This document shows, one piece after another, positions 25,207 to 35,444 of a stretch of 64,000 bases of DNA. The stretch is from Pseudanabaena yagii GIHE-NHR1 (GTDB lineage: Bacteria; Cyanobacteriota; Cyanobacteriia; Pseudanabaenales; Pseudanabaenaceae): the NCBI RefSeq assembly GCF_012863495.1, contig NZ_JAAVJL010000004.1:174501-238500 (forward strand). The letters run 5' to 3'. Within the stretch, counting starts at the first letter, position 1. Each line of letters begins with the position of its first letter. Position numbers and translations under genes: made by a program. Under the pieces are notes generated by a model. It made no database searches. It saw only the letters and a program-made list of their open reading frames with translations, and had not been told where the DNA came from.

Positions 25207-27234
25207 TTATAATTTCCAAATTTTGATTTTGCCATCAAGGCTGCCACTAACTAAAAATTTCTGATCGTTGCTAAATTCTACGGAGGCGACACCGCGCTCA
25301 TGATCCGCTAACACCTGCGGCGATCGCTTCTCTTTTAGATGCCAAATTCGCACGGTTTTATCTGCACTACCAGTCGCCAGTAAACGATCATCTTTACTAA
25401 AATCGAGGGTATGGACTTCTCCAGTATGTCCAGTCAGTACTTCCTTGAGTTGACCTGTAACTGCATCCCATAGACGAACAGTATTGTCTTCCATGGCAGT
25501 AGCAATCAGTTTGCCATTATTGCTATAAGAAATGGAGCGTACAGAACTCCCACTTTCCGATAGAGTTTTGACAATTTTGCCCGTTTCCACATTCCAAAGA
25601 TGAATTGCCCCATCCTTGCAAGCACTCGCTAAAATTTTGCCATCGGGGGTAAAGGAGACATCATATACCCAAGATTTTTCTTGGAAAATATTAATCGGTT
25701 TACCTGTATCAGCATTCCATAAACGAATCGTGCGATCAGCTCCAGAGCTGGCAATCATTTTGCCATCAGGACTAAAAATTGTAGTATACACCCGTTCTTG
25801 ATGCCCCTCAAGGGTACGCAAAATCTTGCTATTTTTTACATCCCAAATAATTACTTTGCGATCGTCACTGGCACTCACAAGTTTTTTGCCATCGGGACTA
25901 AAGTAAATGTCATAAACCCGACCCGTATTCCCTTTTAAGCTCTGGAGCTTCTTGCCTGTGACCAAATCCCAAAGATCAATACTGCGCTCAGAACTCGCAC
26001 CCGCAAGGGTTTTACCATCAGGACTAACAGCCACACCATAAATTGCATCACTAGTGGAGAATTCCTTGAATAGAGTAATAGAGCCTGTACTAACAGAGTT
26101 ATTTACAGATGTGGTTAAAGCTTGAGGATTCGGACTGGTTATATTAACTTCGTCAGCCTCGTTGGTGCGGATCGGCTTCGGCGGCACAGCTAATAGCAAA
26201 ACGATGGTCGTCAGAGCGATCGCACTGAGCGTTGTCAATCCTACAACCCAATGCCAAGGCTGAATATGCCGCCAAATGGCTAGCTTCTTGGATTTGGGTT
26301 GTTGCGCTGAGTGGAGATCATGGACATTATCACTGGTGAAATCATCACTGAGCCGAATTGTTGGCAAACTGTGATTCACATTCGAGATTGGATAGCGATC
26401 TCGAAATTCCTTGAGCGCTTCGTAGGCAATATGAGCATTAGCATAACGCTGACGAAAATCAAATCGCACCATTTGCGAAAGAATATCTGCAAATTCGGGA
26501 TAGACCTTGGGGGCATAAGTTCGCCACACAATTTCCAGATTGTCATCCTTTTCTAAATGGCTAGGTGGAATTCCTGTCAAAGCTTGGATGCCAATCATAC
26601 CGATCGCATAGAGATCGCTGGCAAACTTCGGTTCTCCATGCGCCTGCTCACTGGGCATATATCCGGGTGTGCCAATACCCACCGTATAGGCAGGCTGATC
26701 ATCATGTCCATTCAAGACCATTGTCGGCGTGGCAATTTGCTTAACTACGCCAAAATCAATTAAAAAAAGCTGTCCATCGCGCCGCCGAATAATATTTTCG
26801 GGTTTAATATCACGATGAATTACATTATGTTGATGCACAAAGCTCAATACTGTCAGAAGATTTTGCAGTAAATCTACAACTGCAAACTGCTCCCAAATTT
26901 TGCCTCGAATCAATTCGTGGCTAAGGTCTTTTCCATCAATATATTCTTGAACTAGATAAAATTCTGATAATTCCTCAAAGTGAGCAAACAGTTGCGGAAT
27001 CTGAGGATGTGCGCCCAGTCGGTATAGTACCTGAGCTTCGGTTTCAAATAGCCGCCGCGAGAGCTGCAACATATTTGGGTCTTGATTGCGTGGGCATAAT
27101 CTTTTGATTACCCGTGATGGGCGATCGGGCAAATGCAAGTCCCGTGAGAGATAAGTCTCACCAAATCCGCCACCACCTAAACGTGTCATAACTTCGTAAT
27201 GTCCGCCGACTAGCTGCCCTGCTGTAAGACTCAT
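25207..27234 (-). CDS. Membrane Ser/Thr protein kinase with seven WD40 repeats
   Basis: The 675-aa kinase has a full PknB-type domain: glycine loop 'GGGGFGETYLSRD', Lys44 in 'RVIKRL', catalytic 'HRDIKPENII' (140-149), 'DFG' (160-162) and 'GTPGYMPSEQA'. A transmembrane segment lies at about 333-356. Seven WD40 repeats (about 397-675) follow, enough for one closed propeller, with the 'SPDGK' and 'IRLW' signatures. WD40 repeats here have diverged normally, unlike those of the gene at 49.9 kb. By topology the kinase is cytosolic and the propeller is on the other side of the membrane, if there is only one span. Substrates are unknown. Confidence 0.93.
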   Translation of the reverse strand: MSLTAGQLVGGHYEVMTRLGGGGFGETYLSRDLHLPDRPSRVIKRLCPRNQDPNMLQLSRRLFETEAQVLYRLGAHPQIPQLFAHFEELSEFYLVQEYIDGKDLSHELIRGKIWEQFAVVDLLQNLLTVLSFVHQHNVIHRDIKPENIIRRRDGQLFLIDFGVVKQIATPTMVLNGHDDQPAYTVGIGTPGYMPSEQAHGEPKFASDLYAIGMIGIQALTGIPPSHLEKDDNLEIVWRTYAPKVYPEFADILSQMVRFDFRQRYANAHIAYEALKEFRDRYPISNVNHSLPTIRLSDDFTSDNVHDLHSAQQPKSKKLAIWRHIQPWHWVVGLTTLSAIALTTIVLLLAVPPKPIRTNEADEVNITSPNPQALTTSVNNSVSTGSITLFKEFSTSDAIYGVAVSPDGKTLAGASSERSIDLWDLVTGKKLQSLKGNTGRVYDIYFSPDGKKLVSASDDRKVIIWDVKNSKILRTLEGHQERVYTTIFSPDGKMIASSGADRTIRLWNADTGKPINIFQEKSWVYDVSFTPDGKILASACKDGAIHLWNVETGKIVKTLSESGSSVRSISYSNNGKLIATAMEDNTVRLWDAVTGQLKEVLTGHTGEVHTLDFSKDDRLLATGSADKTVRIWHLKEKRSPQVLADHERGVASVEFSNDQKFLVSGSLDGKIKIWKL

Positions 27235-27329
27235 AAGCTATTTAAGTTATTTCTGGGGATGTCTCAGATTTGCTAATCATCTTGACATATTGCCAATCAA
27301 TTTTATAGCTGTCACCAATCTTGTGAGGA

Positions 27330-27371
27330 GAATCTTATGAGGCGGCGCTTAGTGCCGCCTCATAAGATTCT
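27330..27371. terminator. Palindrome at the end of murJ
   Basis: The arms AGAATCTTATGAGGCGGC pair with their complement. It lies just after the murJ stop and upstream of the WD40 kinase. Confidence 0.7.
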
Positions 27372-27373
27372 GT

Positions 27374-29089
27374 TTATTTACGTGAAAAGCGACGTTTAAT
27401 TTGATTGGTGAGTGCGTTGATCTCAGGAATTTTCATTTGTACCGCGATCACACCAAATAGCCCTAGACCGACAGCACTAGCGATCGCTAAACCACCGACC
27501 TCTGCGCCAAACCTCATTACCGCACTCATACTGGCAAAGTTTTGGCTCAAGACATAGTAAATGCCCCAACTGGCTCCACCTGCGATCGCACTGGCGATGA
27601 CCAGCCCCAAAATCGTAATACTCCAGCTTTTGAGAGGCATTCCATTCAAGCGGCGATCGAGGACATACATCATCACAATCATGGAAATGACGTTCACGGC
27701 TACCGTTGCGAGGACTAGTCCCGGTGCACCAAATTTTTGGACTAGGAAATAATCAAATAGTCCATTCAGGAAAATATTAACAACGCTAATTTTAAAAGGG
27801 GTATCGCCATCTCCGAGCGCATAAAATACCCGCACCAAGACATCGCGCCCCAAATACACAAACATACCTACAGAGTAAGCCATCAATACGGCTGCGGTTA
27901 GCTGTGAAGCCTCTGTGTCAAAGGCATAACGTTCATAAACCACCTGAGAGATGGGCAAGGCTAAAGCTACCATTAAGGCGCTCAAGGGCAACATCGTTAA
28001 AGCTGTAAGCATCAAGCCCTGACGAATCCGATGTTTCAGTTCATCCCAATTTTCGGGATCGGTTAATTTCGATAAAACGGGAAACAACGGTACAAGAATC
28101 ACATTCGACAAAATTCCCAGAGGTGTTTGCACCAGCAAACCTGCATAGCCCATTGCTGAAACTGCCGCCGCCGCATTGGGAATAAATGAAGCAAAAAATA
28201 AATCAGTCCAGACATTAATTTGCAACATCCCCGATGAAAAAGTGGCAGGAACCATGATTTTCATCACTTCTTTGACTTCAGGACGCTGAAAGTCAAACCT
28301 TAGCTTAAATCCCCCCATACCCGATTTAATCTGCACAGGCAACTGCACCAGCCATTGCAACACTGCTCCTGCCAATGTTGACCAAGCAAGGACTGCGCCA
28401 CCTAACATTGCGTTTTCAGGTAGCAAGATTTTGTCGCCCAAAGTCCACACTAAGCCACCGATGCCAATTAGGACGGTCAAGCTGGAAAAGATCGGACTAA
28501 CTGAAGGCAACCAGTAGGTATCCGAGGCATTAAGTGCGCCAAAGCCAATACCCACTAGCCCTGCTAAGACTGCCATCGGAGCCATGATCTGAAACTGCTG
28601 GATGGCAATGTCTTTAGTAATCTTGAGATTTTGAATCGTTTCAAGGGAAATACCCTTAGCCAGTAAGTCTGCCTCTGGTATAAACAGCCCTGGGGCAACT
28701 AGATGCATTAAGGGTTCCGCAAAAATCACTAAAGCGATCGTCACCAATAGCAAAATGCCCGTAACAATCGTGGTGATGCTATCGATGATCGTGGCAACTT
28801 CACGGCGATCGCGTTTAGCGAGGACACTGACGATCGCACTGTGAAAAGGTCCATTAATGCCGCCGAGCAGAATTAATAAAAATCCAGGAATTACATAGGC
28901 AAAGTTATATGCACCATATGCCGTGCCATTACCAAAGGCAGCAGCGATCGCCACTTGGCGCAGTAGACCAAATATTTTGCTCAATAAGGTGGCAACTGCC
29001 ACAATCGTCGCGATATTGAGAAGCGATCGCTTAGTAGATTGTGGTGGTTGGGTTTCGATGACGATATCTTCTTCTTCGTTGCCAGACAA
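27374..29089 (-). CDS. murJ: Lipid II flippase
   Basis: This MOP-superfamily flippase moves lipid II across the plasma membrane for peptidoglycan synthesis. The 571-aa protein has about fourteen membrane helices and the MurJ/MviN pattern: 'LLSKIFGLLRQVAIAAAFG', 'AYNFAYVIPGFLLILLGG' and 'LSNVILVPLFPVLSKL'. The N-terminal extension 'MSGNEEEDIVIETQPP' is acidic and cytosolic. The family is normally 500-550 aa, so it is complete. It is followed by a palindrome and the WD40 kinase gene on the same strand. Ser/Thr kinases regulate MurJ-linked steps in other bacteria, but there is no evidence of a link here. Confidence 0.95.
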   Translation of the reverse strand: MSGNEEEDIVIETQPPQSTKRSLLNIATIVAVATLLSKIFGLLRQVAIAAAFGNGTAYGAYNFAYVIPGFLLILLGGINGPFHSAIVSVLAKRDRREVATIIDSITTIVTGILLLVTIALVIFAEPLMHLVAPGLFIPEADLLAKGISLETIQNLKITKDIAIQQFQIMAPMAVLAGLVGIGFGALNASDTYWLPSVSPIFSSLTVLIGIGGLVWTLGDKILLPENAMLGGAVLAWSTLAGAVLQWLVQLPVQIKSGMGGFKLRFDFQRPEVKEVMKIMVPATFSSGMLQINVWTDLFFASFIPNAAAAVSAMGYAGLLVQTPLGILSNVILVPLFPVLSKLTDPENWDELKHRIRQGLMLTALTMLPLSALMVALALPISQVVYERYAFDTEASQLTAAVLMAYSVGMFVYLGRDVLVRVFYALGDGDTPFKISVVNIFLNGLFDYFLVQKFGAPGLVLATVAVNVISMIVMMYVLDRRLNGMPLKSWSITILGLVIASAIAGGASWGIYYVLSQNFASMSAVMRFGAEVGGLAIASAVGLGLFGVIAVQMKIPEINALTNQIKRRFSRK

Positions 29090-29172
29090 AATTGGTGCTG
29101 CCCCTTACAATTTAGACTCTGAAAAATGTAACACCAAATTACAACGTTACAGCGCGTTGCACTGAATTAAAA

Positions 29173-29224
29173 ACCAGAGAAATTTTTGAAAGCGTTGCTT
29201 ATCAACTCTTTCAAAAATTTCTCT
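29173..29224. repeat. Palindrome in the murJ-petF gap
   Basis: The arms CAGAGAAATTTTTGAAAG and CTTTCAAAAATTTCTCTG flank a 16-nt loop. It lies in the murJ 5' region. About 300 nt separate the two genes, with nothing else but the petF terminator. Confidence 0.6.
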
Positions 29225-29301
29225 GTGATACGAAAAGCCTATAGTTCGCACTACAGGCTTTTAACTCGCCCAAGATTTATGTGTGTAGGTTCTGTCATCA
29301 A

Positions 29302-29343
29302 AAAAGCGCCGAACACTAAATTCAGTTAGAGATCGGCGCTTTC
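29302..29343 (-). terminator. Terminator of the first petF
   Basis: The stem AAAGCGCCGA...CTAA pairs with TTAG...TCGGCGCTTT, with poly-T on the minus strand. It is closely related in sequence to the interrupted hairpin at 30094-30229. Confidence 0.75.
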
Positions 29344-29390
29344 GTAATATCTACGACAACTTACACAGATAATTTACGCAAAGAATTCAC

Positions 29391-29894
<504 letters not shown>

Positions 29895-30093
29895 TCATCT
29901 GAAAGCATATATAAGTTTTTGAGATAAGTAGACAGGTATATACCACAGATATACTTATATCAAATGATTATAGACTGCTATATTTTTTTCGCATTTTAGT
30001 TTCTTAGATATAGCTATAACTAGTTATCTTGGAATCCAAAATATAAATCAGAAGAGAATTTTGTCACAAATATCTCATTGCATTATATAGATC

Positions 30094-30229
30094 AAAAAAG
30101 CTCCGTGCGCTAAACATATAGCAATCCTAAATGGTTTGTGTAAGCGCACCCCGAAGGAGTGCGCTTACACAAACCAAAAAATCTACAAATGATTTAGGAC
30201 TGCTGTGTCAGTTAGTGCTCGGAGCTTTC
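30094..30229 (-). terminator. Terminator of the second petF, split by an F3 element
   Basis: The left arm (AAAGCTCCGTGCGCTAAAC, around 30098-30115) and right arm (GTTAGTGCTCGGAGCTTT, around 30210-30227) would form a hairpin like that at 29302-29343. An F3 element fills the loop. Confidence 0.65.
30117..30205. repeat. F3 inverted-repeat element in a terminator loop
   Basis: The ends are TATAGCAATCCTAAAT and ATTTAGGACTGCTG. The central palindrome is TTTGTGTAAGCGCACCCC with its partner. It is reverse-oriented relative to the copy at 47704, with which it shares AAAAAATCTACAAATG. Confidence 0.8.
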
Positions 30230-30258
30230 AGAATATTTCTAATTTTTTAAAGAAGTGA

Positions 30259-30558
30259 TTAGTAGAGAGCTTCTTCTTGGTGGGTCAATACTTCGAGGTC
30301 AGATTGAGGATAGGTTACACAAAGTAGGGCATATCCAGCTTCGATTTGCTCATCATCCAAGAAGGACTGGTCACCTTGATCAATATCACCCTTGAGAATC
30401 TTACCAGCACAGGAAGAGCAAGCTCCAGCGCGGCAGGAGTAGGGAAGTTCAATGCCTTGAGCTTCTGCAACATCAAGAATGTACTCATCCGAAGGAACAT
30501 CAATAGTTTGAGAGTTACCTTCGTTATCAATAAGTTTTACTTTGTAGGTAGTAGCCAT
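30259..30558 (-). CDS. petF: Plant-type [2Fe-2S] ferredoxin (second copy)
   Basis: The 99-aa paralogue has ligands Cys42, Cys47, Cys50 and Cys80. It differs from the other copy mainly in the N-terminal loop ('[18 protein letters not shown]') and the C-terminus ('[18 protein letters not shown]'). The start is ATG 30558; the longer frame is not supported. The leader just upstream shares the GTAATAAACCT motif with the first copy. About 430 nt upstream to glyS are gene-free, leaving room for its own promoter. The two copies may be expressed under different conditions; that is inference. Confidence 0.95.
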   Translation of the reverse strand: MATTYKVKLIDNEGNSQTIDVPSDEYILDVAEAQGIELPYSCRAGACSSCAGKILKGDIDQGDQSFLDDEQIEAGYALLCVTYPQSDLEVLTHQEEALY

Positions 30559-30956
30559 GAATGTAATAAACCTCTTAAAGATTGCAACCAAATTAATAAA
30601 CGAGGGCTTGCAGTTGTACCAAAGTATAGGCACTCAGCCAAGTTCTGTTTATCTCCATCACCCACAGGGGCACTAAAACGCATCATATCGCTCTTAGCAT
30701 CACGACGAACAGTTAGGTTTTTATTTCTACCATTGGTTATAGGTGATAGTTATAGATTACTTTTGGCGCACCTAAATTAGCCAAATTCTTCTCTATTCAA
30801 TGGTTTTAGGTGTTTTGATAGGGCTATAAAATGATGAGTTTTCGTTTGAATTTAAAAATATTTGATAAGTTTTTGTTAACTTATCTGCGATCCTAATTTA
30901 TAGATTAGGTTTTAATAGGAAAATTCAATCAATATATAGCGCTTTTCAAGCAATCT

Positions 30957-30997
30957 AAGTAATTGTTGCCCTGCCTTCGGCAGGGCAACAATTACTT
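30957..30997. terminator. Palindrome on the glyS stop codon
   Basis: The arms AAGTAATTGTTGCCCTGC are perfectly paired around a CTTCG loop. The right arm includes the glyS stop codon. Confidence 0.75.
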
Positions 30998-33118
30998 AAG
31001 TATGGCGCTAAAGTTGGCTAGCTGACGACTGTAGTTACGGATAATACCGAGGAGATTGAGGCGGTTTTGGCGCACTTGAGGATCTTCTGCCATGACTAAC
31101 ACATCATCAAAGAACTTAGCAAGGACAGGCGCGATCGCCTTAATCCCTTCCATTAACTGCTCATCACTGGGTTGACTTGGCAAAGCAGCGATCGCCTGAT
31201 AAAGTTCCTGCTCCGCAGCATCGGTCAAGGTAGCAGGATTAACTACCGACTTAACATCAACGGTGACGCTATCTAGATCTCCCTGTACTGCAAGGCGAGA
31301 AGCTCTCACAATTGGCTCATAGATCGCACCAAGGGTGGCATCTTCGCGAGATTTTTGCAGGAAGTGGGCACGTTCTTTGATGCGAGTGAGATTGCTCAAA
31401 CCTTGCAAGGTATAGGCGAGATCATCAGTACCCGTAACCGCATCAACAAGATCGTAATCAATGCCCTGCTCAGACAAAATTGTGTCACAGCGTTGCTTAA
31501 ACCATTTATAGAGATTTTCCAAAACAGTTTCCGCAGGTTTCGCCAGCAAATTCTTGTCGCCATAAATGGCGATCGCGGATTGCAGCAGTTTTGGTAAATC
31601 GAGGGCAAATCCGTTTTCCCATGCAATCTGGACAACACCAGTAGCCGCACGCCGCAGGGCAAAGGGATCTGACGAACCTGTAGGGATAATCCCCAAACCG
31701 AAAATACCAACGAGACTATCGATACGATCAGCGATCGCCACAATCTTGCCCGTTAACGAGGTAGGCAAGGCATCCCCTGCGCCTTTGGGTTGATAATGCT
31801 CACGAATACCTGTAGCAACCGCCACAGGCTCCTTGCTAGAGAGAGCATAGTAATAACCCATTTGACCTTGCAGTTCAGGAAATTCCTTGACCATCTGCGT
31901 CACCAGATCGGCTTTAGCAAGTTGGGCAGTGCGATCAATTAGTACTTGCTCGGCTTCAGTAATTTCTAAATTCGTAATCGAGTCAACCACTAATTTAGCG
32001 ATCGCTCTAATTCTTTCTACTTTCTCGGCAACCGATCCAAGCTGGGCTTGGAAAGTAACTTTTTCTAAAAGTGGCAAGAAGGTTTCTAGATGGACGGCGC
32101 GATCGCTATCGTAGAAAAATTTGCCATCGGAAAGACGCGCCCGAATTACCCGCCCATTACCTGCGGCAATCAACCGCGACTTGTCAGGATTACCATTGGA
32201 AATCGTAATAAAGCGCGGCAATAGTTGATCGGGATTAGTGGCGGAATGCACAGGGAAATAGCGCTGATGGCTCACCATTTCCGTTTTAATTACGGGCTGA
32301 GGCAATTCCAAAAATTCACGCTCAAACTCACCGATAACTGCTGTGGGAAATTCCACTAAATAGGTGACTTCCTCAAGCAAATCCTCAGGAATTTCCGCAT
32401 TTCCATTAAATAGCTCCACAATGCTATTAATTTGGGTGAGGATATGATGCTGACGTTCTTTGCCATCAACAATGACAAAGGCTTCGCGCAAAGTCGCCAC
32501 ATAGTCATTGGCAGTGTCGATCACAACTGAGCGAGGGTGTAAGACGCGATGCCCTTGACTCAGGCGATCGCTCTGCACGTTTTCTAAAGCGATCGGTAAA
32601 ATTTTGGAATTGAATAGGGCAACTAACCAACGAATCGGACGGGGAAACTTGAGATCACCATTACCCCAACGCATCAAGCGCTTACCTTCGAGTCCTGTAA
32701 TCCAAGATGGTGCTAGCTCTTGCAAAATATCCGCAGTCTGACGACCAACAATTTGCTGATTAGCAAAGACAAATGCACCTTTGTCAGTCTCTTTAATAAA
32801 GATATCTTTTAGATCGATGCCCTTAGACTTGGCAAAACCTAATAAAGCCTTAGTTGGCTCGCCCTGTGGATCACCATTAACAAAAGCGGAACCTACCGCA
32901 GGTCCCTTCAGTTCAACACTGCGATCACTTTGTTGCACAGGTAAGCCATCAATGAGCACGGCAAGACGACGGGGCGTACCATAGACACTGACCTTGCTCG
33001 TAGTTAGTTGGTGTTCATCTAAAATTTTAGGGATGCGCTCTTGCCATTGGCGCAAAGCATCGACGATAAAACTAGCGGGTAATTCTTCAGTACCAACTTC
33101 TAACAGAAAACTTGCCAT
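30992..33118 (-). CDS. glyS: Glycyl-tRNA synthetase beta subunit
   Basis: The beta chain of the tetrameric bacterial GlyRS, which binds tRNA(Gly) and, with GlyQ, charges it with glycine. The 708-aa product starts with the family signature 'MASFLLEVGTEELPASFI'. It contains 'VYGTPRRLAVLI', 'HRVLHPRSV', 'VSHQRYFPVH', an HD-like segment 'GYYYALSSKEPVAVATGIRE', and the C-terminal anticodon-binding helices ('ARAHFLQ'-like 'ERAHFLQKSR', 'FFDDVLVMAEDPQVRQNRL'). I chose ATG 33118; the longer frame adds 22 unsupported residues. glyQ is not in the window, as is common in cyanobacteria, where the two genes are unlinked. Confidence 0.95.
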   Translation of the reverse strand: MASFLLEVGTEELPASFIVDALRQWQERIPKILDEHQLTTSKVSVYGTPRRLAVLIDGLPVQQSDRSVELKGPAVGSAFVNGDPQGEPTKALLGFAKSKGIDLKDIFIKETDKGAFVFANQQIVGRQTADILQELAPSWITGLEGKRLMRWGNGDLKFPRPIRWLVALFNSKILPIALENVQSDRLSQGHRVLHPRSVVIDTANDYVATLREAFVIVDGKERQHHILTQINSIVELFNGNAEIPEDLLEEVTYLVEFPTAVIGEFEREFLELPQPVIKTEMVSHQRYFPVHSATNPDQLLPRFITISNGNPDKSRLIAAGNGRVIRARLSDGKFFYDSDRAVHLETFLPLLEKVTFQAQLGSVAEKVERIRAIAKLVVDSITNLEITEAEQVLIDRTAQLAKADLVTQMVKEFPELQGQMGYYYALSSKEPVAVATGIREHYQPKGAGDALPTSLTGKIVAIADRIDSLVGIFGLGIIPTGSSDPFALRRAATGVVQIAWENGFALDLPKLLQSAIAIYGDKNLLAKPAETVLENLYKWFKQRCDTILSEQGIDYDLVDAVTGTDDLAYTLQGLSNLTRIKERAHFLQKSREDATLGAIYEPIVRASRLAVQGDLDSVTVDVKSVVNPATLTDAAEQELYQAIAALPSQPSDEQLMEGIKAIAPVLAKFFDDVLVMAEDPQVRQNRLNLLGIIRNYSRQLANFSAILK

Positions 33119-33238
33119 AACCACGAGTTGAGGGACAATCTTCAGTTTAGCGCCTTGACGCGCAATAAAGAAAGGGTAAGTCACTTACAGCATCTACTCT
33201 GCATCTGACCTAAATGAATTGGCAGCACCTTAAAAATA

Positions 33239-33340
33239 CTTAAGTAGCTGGGCAAAAAAACAGAATCAAAAGCTGTGGCGCACGCGCAGCGTGCGCCACA
33301 GCTTTTGGGGTTTTATATTTAATTGCGCCTAGCTACTTAG
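33239..33340. repeat. Inverted-repeat element F5
   Basis: The ends are CTTAAGTAGCTGGGCAA and AATTGCGCCTAGCTACTTAG. The centre is a perfect palindrome AAAAGCTGTGGCGCACGC. There is only one copy here. Confidence 0.65.
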
Positions 33341-33353
33341 AAGATATAGCTAT

Positions 33354-33406
33354 AAAAGCCAAAAGAGGGTTGTGGGGCAAAGTCCCACAACCCTCTTTTG
33401 GCTTTT
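33354..33406. repeat. Palindrome upstream of ado
   Basis: The 23-nt arms (AAAAGCCAAAAGAGGGTTGT plus GGG) are perfectly complementary around GCAAAG. It lies between the divergent glyS and ado starts. Confidence 0.7.
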
Positions 33407-33487
33407 AATTTTATTGCACAGTGCCACTTAGCATAAAATAGCTAGAGATTAACTTTTATTGAGCAGGGATACTGAAAGAGGCAAAAC

Positions 33488-34195
33488 ATGGGGCAAACAC
33501 TCGAAGCTGTAGCGATTACTGATCAAATCAATTATCAGACTGAACAATATCGCGATGCCTACAGCCGAATCAATGCGATCGTCATTGAGGGCGAAGCTGA
33601 AGCATACAGCAACTATCTCCAACTAGCGGAGCTACTGCCCGAATCTAAAAATGATCTGATTAAACTTGCCAAGATGGAGGAGCGTCATAAGAAGGGATTT
33701 ACTGCCTGCGGTAAAAACCTCAATGTCACCCCAGACATGGACTTTGCTGAGAAATTCTTTGCCGAATTGCATAGCAATTTCCAAAAAGCCTTTGCAACTA
33801 AAGATATTGTTACTTGCCTGTTGATCCAATCACTTATTATTGAGTGTTTTGCGATCGCCGCTTATAACATTTATATTCCCGTCGCCGATCCCTTCGCCCG
33901 CAAAATCACCGAGGGCGTAGTCAAAGATGAATACCTGCATCTTAACTTTGGCGAAGAATGGTTGCAAGAGCATTTTGAACAATCCAAAGCAAATTTAGAG
34001 CAAGCCAATCGTCAAAACCTGCCGATCGTCTGGAAAATGCTCAACCAAGTTGAAACCGATGCCAAAGTCCTCGGCATGGAAAAGGAAGCTTTAGTAGAAG
34101 ACTTCATGATCCAATATGGAGAAAGCCTCGGCAAAATTGGCTTCAGCACCCGTGACATTATGAAGATGTCTGCAATGGGCTTGGTAGCTGCTTAA
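33488..34195 (+). CDS. ado: Aldehyde-deformylating oxygenase
   Basis: A soluble ferritin-like diiron enzyme that converts fatty aldehydes to alkanes or alkenes plus formate, using ferredoxin-derived electrons and oxygen. The 235-aa protein matches Synechococcus Orf1593 closely. All metal ligands are present: Glu36, Glu64, His67, Glu119, Glu148 and His151 ('MEERHKKG', '[20 protein letters not shown]', '[16 protein letters not shown]'). A GAGG ribosome site precedes the ATG. aar follows 81 nt downstream, giving the usual cyanobacterial hydrocarbon pair. Confidence 0.97.
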   Translation: MGQTLEAVAITDQINYQTEQYRDAYSRINAIVIEGEAEAYSNYLQLAELLPESKNDLIKLAKMEERHKKGFTACGKNLNVTPDMDFAEKFFAELHSNFQKAFATKDIVTCLLIQSLIIECFAIAAYNIYIPVADPFARKITEGVVKDEYLHLNFGEEWLQEHFEQSKANLEQANRQNLPIVWKMLNQVETDAKVLGMEKEALVEDFMIQYGESLGKIGFSTRDIMKMSAMGLVAA

Positions 34196-34205
34196 TCACC
34201 TCACC

Positions 34206-34233
34206 GTTTAAACGCGCCGATGGCGCGTTTAAA
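34206..34233 (+). terminator. Hairpin between ado and aar
   Basis: The arms TTTAAACGCGCC pair perfectly around GATG-type bases. No T-run follows, so it may stabilise or attenuate instead of ending transcription. Confidence 0.55.
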
Positions 34234-34276
34234 CCAAAATATTTTCGTTGACAACTGTAACTGGTAACCGCAATCG

Positions 34277-35296
34277 ATGTTTGGTCTCATTGGGCATTTG
34301 ACAAGTCTTGAACACGCTCAGTCTGTAGCAAGGGAATTAGGCTATCCCGAATATGCCGATCAAGGTTTGGAATTTTGGTGTAGCGCCCCACCCCAAATCG
34401 TCGATCGCATCAAAGTTACGAGTGCCACAGGTCAGCAGATCGAAGGGCTATATGTAGAATCATGCTTCTTGCCAGAAATGTTGGCAGGTAGCAAGATTAA
34501 AACCGCTATTCGCAAAATCCTTAACGCGATGGCTCATGCACAGAAGCATGATATTGATATCACGGCTTTGGGGGGATTTTCCTCGATTATTTTCGAGAAT
34601 TTTAACTTGAGCCAAATGTCGAGCGTGCGAAATATTCAGCTAGATTTTAATCGCTTCACCACAGGAAATACCCATACGGCATACATTATTTGTCGCCAAA
34701 TCGAAGAAGCTAGTCGTAAATTTGGCATTGATTTAGCCAAGGCTACGGTTACAGTTTGTGGAGCCACAGGGGATATTGGTAGTGCAGTATGTCGTTGGCT
34801 CGATGCACGTACCAATATCAAAGATCTATTATTAGTTGCTCGCAATCAAGAGCGTTTGCAGGAACTTCAAGCCCAACTCGGTCGTGGTAAAGTGCTGAGT
34901 ATCGAAGAAGCCTTGCCCCAGTCCGACATTATTGTGTGGGTAGCGAGTATGGCAAAGGGCATGGCGATCGATTCCGCCACCCTCAAGCGTCCCTGTATCC
35001 TCATCGATGGTGGCTATCCCAAAAATATGTCTACCCTTGTTCAAGAAGAAGGCATCCATGTAATTGATGGTGGCATCGTTGAGCATAGTCTCGATATTGA
35101 TTGGAAGATCATGAAAATCGTGAATATGACTGCTCCTGCCCGTCAGCTTTTCGCCTGTTTTGCCGAAGCGATGCTATTGGAGTTTGAAGGTTGGCATACC
35201 AATTTCTCATGGGGACGCAATCAAATCTCCATTGAAAATATGGAAAAAATTGGCGAAGTTTCGATTAAGCACGGATTTAGACCGCTAATTAATTAA
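34277..35296 (+). CDS. aar: Long-chain acyl-ACP reductase
   Basis: It reduces fatty acyl-ACP to the aldehyde that ADO uses, through a thioester intermediate and NADPH. The 339-aa product is full length. The catalytic Cys294 is conserved ('[20 protein letters not shown]'), and the Rossmann segment is '[17 protein letters not shown]' (160-176). The N-terminal substrate domain begins '[18 protein letters not shown]' and has '[15 protein letters not shown]'. It may be co-transcribed with ado; the 81-nt gap holds a hairpin. A palindrome without further genes follows. AccA, which follows aar in some cyanobacteria, is not here. Confidence 0.97.
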   Translation: MFGLIGHLTSLEHAQSVARELGYPEYADQGLEFWCSAPPQIVDRIKVTSATGQQIEGLYVESCFLPEMLAGSKIKTAIRKILNAMAHAQKHDIDITALGGFSSIIFENFNLSQMSSVRNIQLDFNRFTTGNTHTAYIICRQIEEASRKFGIDLAKATVTVCGATGDIGSAVCRWLDARTNIKDLLLVARNQERLQELQAQLGRGKVLSIEEALPQSDIIVWVASMAKGMAIDSATLKRPCILIDGGYPKNMSTLVQEEGIHVIDGGIVEHSLDIDWKIMKIVNMTAPARQLFACFAEAMLLEFEGWHTNFSWGRNQISIENMEKIGEVSIKHGFRPLIN

Positions 35297-35341
35297 AGAG
35301 AAATGAATGGTGGCGCTTTGCGCCACCATTCATTTCTCTTT
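35297..35341 (+). terminator. Palindrome after aar
   Basis: The arms AAAGAGAAATGAATGGTGGC plus G pair with their complement and end in CTCTTTG. It begins immediately after the stop codon. Confidence 0.75.
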
Positions 35342-35376
35342 GTTGCTGGCAAATTATCACAACTCTTTAAAAATTG

Positions 35377-35406
35377 TTACAACTACATTATGTAGTTTTG
35401 TATACT
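35377..35406 (+). promoter_or_regulatory. Possible promoter with internal inverted repeat, AarF kinase gene
   Basis: TTACAA (35377-35382) lies 18 nt from TATACT (35401-35406, 5 of 6 matches). The spacer contains the 7-bp inverted repeat AACTACATTATGTAGTT (35381-35397), which could be an operator. It is inferred from sequence only. Confidence 0.4.
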
Positions 35407-35444
35407 GGTAGGTTGATTGGGATATAAAAAAGGTATTTAACAGC

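Noticed and set aside
30346-30780. 144-aa plus-strand frame over the second petF
   Set aside because: It is antisense to a certain ferredoxin and its 5' leader.
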